Source: Paracoccus fontiphilus
Lineage (GTDB): Bacteria > Pseudomonadota > Alphaproteobacteria > Rhodobacterales > Rhodobacteraceae
Direction: 5' to 3'
Assembly (NCBI RefSeq): GCF_017356265.1
Contig: NZ_JAFNAW010000007.1
Location: 34,898 to 98,897 of the forward strand
Length of the DNA: 64,000 nucleotides
Shown here: piece by piece, positions 63,359 to 64,000 of the stretch
Numbering within the stretch: the first letter of the stretch is position 1
Layout of the letters: each line of letters starts with the position of its first letter
Translations under genes and position numbers: made by a program
Notes under the pieces: model-generated
Told to the model about the DNA's origin: nothing
Seen by the model: the letters and a program-made list of their open reading frames with translations, nothing else
The model's database searches: none

Positions 63359-63973
63359 ATGCCAGGCAATACCCTGCACAGCTATGGAAAGATCGCCCGA
63401 TCGCTGCACTGGCTGACCGCGCTGATCATCCTGGCCAATATCGCATTGGGGCTCGTGGCGGTGCGCCTGCCGATGGACGCGCTTGATGCCAAGGTCGGGC
63501 TGTTCTCGGTCCACAAGACGCTGGGCATCGCGGCCTTCACGGTTGCCCTGATCCGGATCGCCTGGGCGCTGATCCAGCCCCGGCCGGTGCCGGTCCATCC
63601 CGAACGCAGGATCGAGACGTTTCTTGCCGAAAGCGTGCACTGGGTCCTTTATGCCGCGCTGGTGCTGGTGCCCCTGAGCGGCTGGATCGAACATGCCGCG
63701 ACCGAGGGCTTTGCTCCGATCCTGTGGCCGCTTGGCCAGGGCCTGCCGCTGGTCCCGAAATCGCCCCAGCTTGCCGAAACGATGGCTTCGGTCCACGGCA
63801 TCTTTGCCTGGCTCCTGATCGGCGCCATCGCGATGCACGTGGCCGGCGCCCTCAAGCACGCGGTCATCGACCGTGACGGCGTTCTGGCGCGGATGCTGCG
63901 CGGCAGCCCCGCAGGCGACGCCCCGGCGCGACGCCACCGTGCCCCCGCCCTTGCGGCGGTTGCGGTCTTCGCC
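63359..63973 (+). CDS. cytochrome b561 family protein (cut by contig end)
   Basis: About 205 genomic residues of a diheme cytochrome b561 with four helices. Features: YGKIARSLHWLTALIILANI (first histidine ligand in LHW), FSVHKTLGIAAFTVALIRIAW (second), FLAESVHWVLYAALVLVPLSGW (third) and ASVHGIFAWLLIGAIAMHVAG (further histidines). It would transfer electrons from quinol to a periplasmic acceptor. The start at 63359 has GGAGG four bases upstream; an ATG at 63338 is an alternative. The translation continues into adapter sequence (LSLIHI), so the real C terminus is missing. Confidence 0.85.
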
Positions 63974-64000
63974 CTGTCTCTTATACACATCTGACGCTGC
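63974..64000. other. Nextera transposase adapter (contamination)
   Basis: CTGTCTCTTATACACATCT at 63974-63992 is the Tn5 mosaic end complement used in Nextera libraries, followed by GACGCTGC, the beginning of the read adapter. This is not genomic DNA. Its translations give LSLIHI on the plus strand and MCIRDR and MYKRQ on the minus strand. Confidence 0.97.

Noticed and set aside
63649..63994. Minus-strand frames beginning MCIRDR or MYKRQ at the right end.
   Set aside because: They start inside adapter sequence and run antisense to cytochrome b561.

Overview
This is a high-GC alphaproteobacterial chromosome segment, most likely from a Rhodobacterales member and probably Paracoccus-like. The gene content supports this (quinoprotein dehydrogenase relay genes, two Ku genes with LigD, TRAP transporter, narK-nirBD, IS21/IS30/ISNCY elements), but I did no similarity search. 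The last 27 bases are not genomic: they match a Nextera transposase adapter, so the right edge is a contig end. The left edge cuts an ABC transporter ATPase gene.

Layout. (1) 1-5746: a sugar ABC transporter (ATPase, DUF2291 lipoprotein, binding protein) beside three enzymes resembling the D-apionate pathway: ApnO, the DUF1537 kinase OiaK and a RuBisCO-like protein OiaX. A near-repeat sits upstream of each arm and looks like a shared operator. (2) 5821-18042: two converging, tightly overlapping gene strings. The plus-strand string has five genes, three of them two-domain fusions: glycosyltransferase/UDP-galactopyranose mutase, glycosyltransferase/Gfo-Idh-MocA dehydrogenase and glycosyltransferase/GH1-like hydrolase. 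The minus-strand string encodes a GT2, an acyl-CoA dehydrogenase-like protein, a PIG-L deacetylase and a methyltransferase. Together they look like an undescribed glycoconjugate pathway. (3) 18182-22369: NHEJ genes ku, ligD and a second ku. (4) 22532-27527: a stress-type group (SDR, DUF421, small membrane proteins, zinc alcohol dehydrogenase, SRPBCC protein, manganese catalase). (5) 27629-36200: a sugar-acid-like catabolic module with LysR regulator, beta-hydroxyacid dehydrogenase, TRAP transporter, split transketolase, SDR and TIM-barrel enzyme. A perfect LysR-type box lies in the divergent promoter region. (6) 36258-38425: DHH phosphoesterase and UV-damage endonuclease.

(7) 38422-43846: an IS graveyard with an IS30 stub, an ISNCY element with an internal transposase deletion, an apparently intact IS30 element, a decayed IS21 (istA/istB) and a decayed IS3 transposase. 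(8) 43840-47186: catalase-fold protein coupled to an FdhF/YdeP molybdopterin oxidoreductase. (9) 47276-57449: FIST protein, hybrid histidine kinase and LuxR-type regulator next to a PQQ alcohol dehydrogenase relay (CXXCW protein, cytochrome c, SoxYZ-like carrier, metallohydrolase, quinoprotein, pentapeptide protein). (10) 57453-62764: nitrogen operon with MFS nitrate/nitrite transporter, NirB, NirD, cyanase and FNT channel, preceded by a 570-bp upstream region with GCAAACG inverted repeats. (11) 63359-63973: cytochrome b561, cut by the contig end.

No tRNA, rRNA or CRISPR array was seen.
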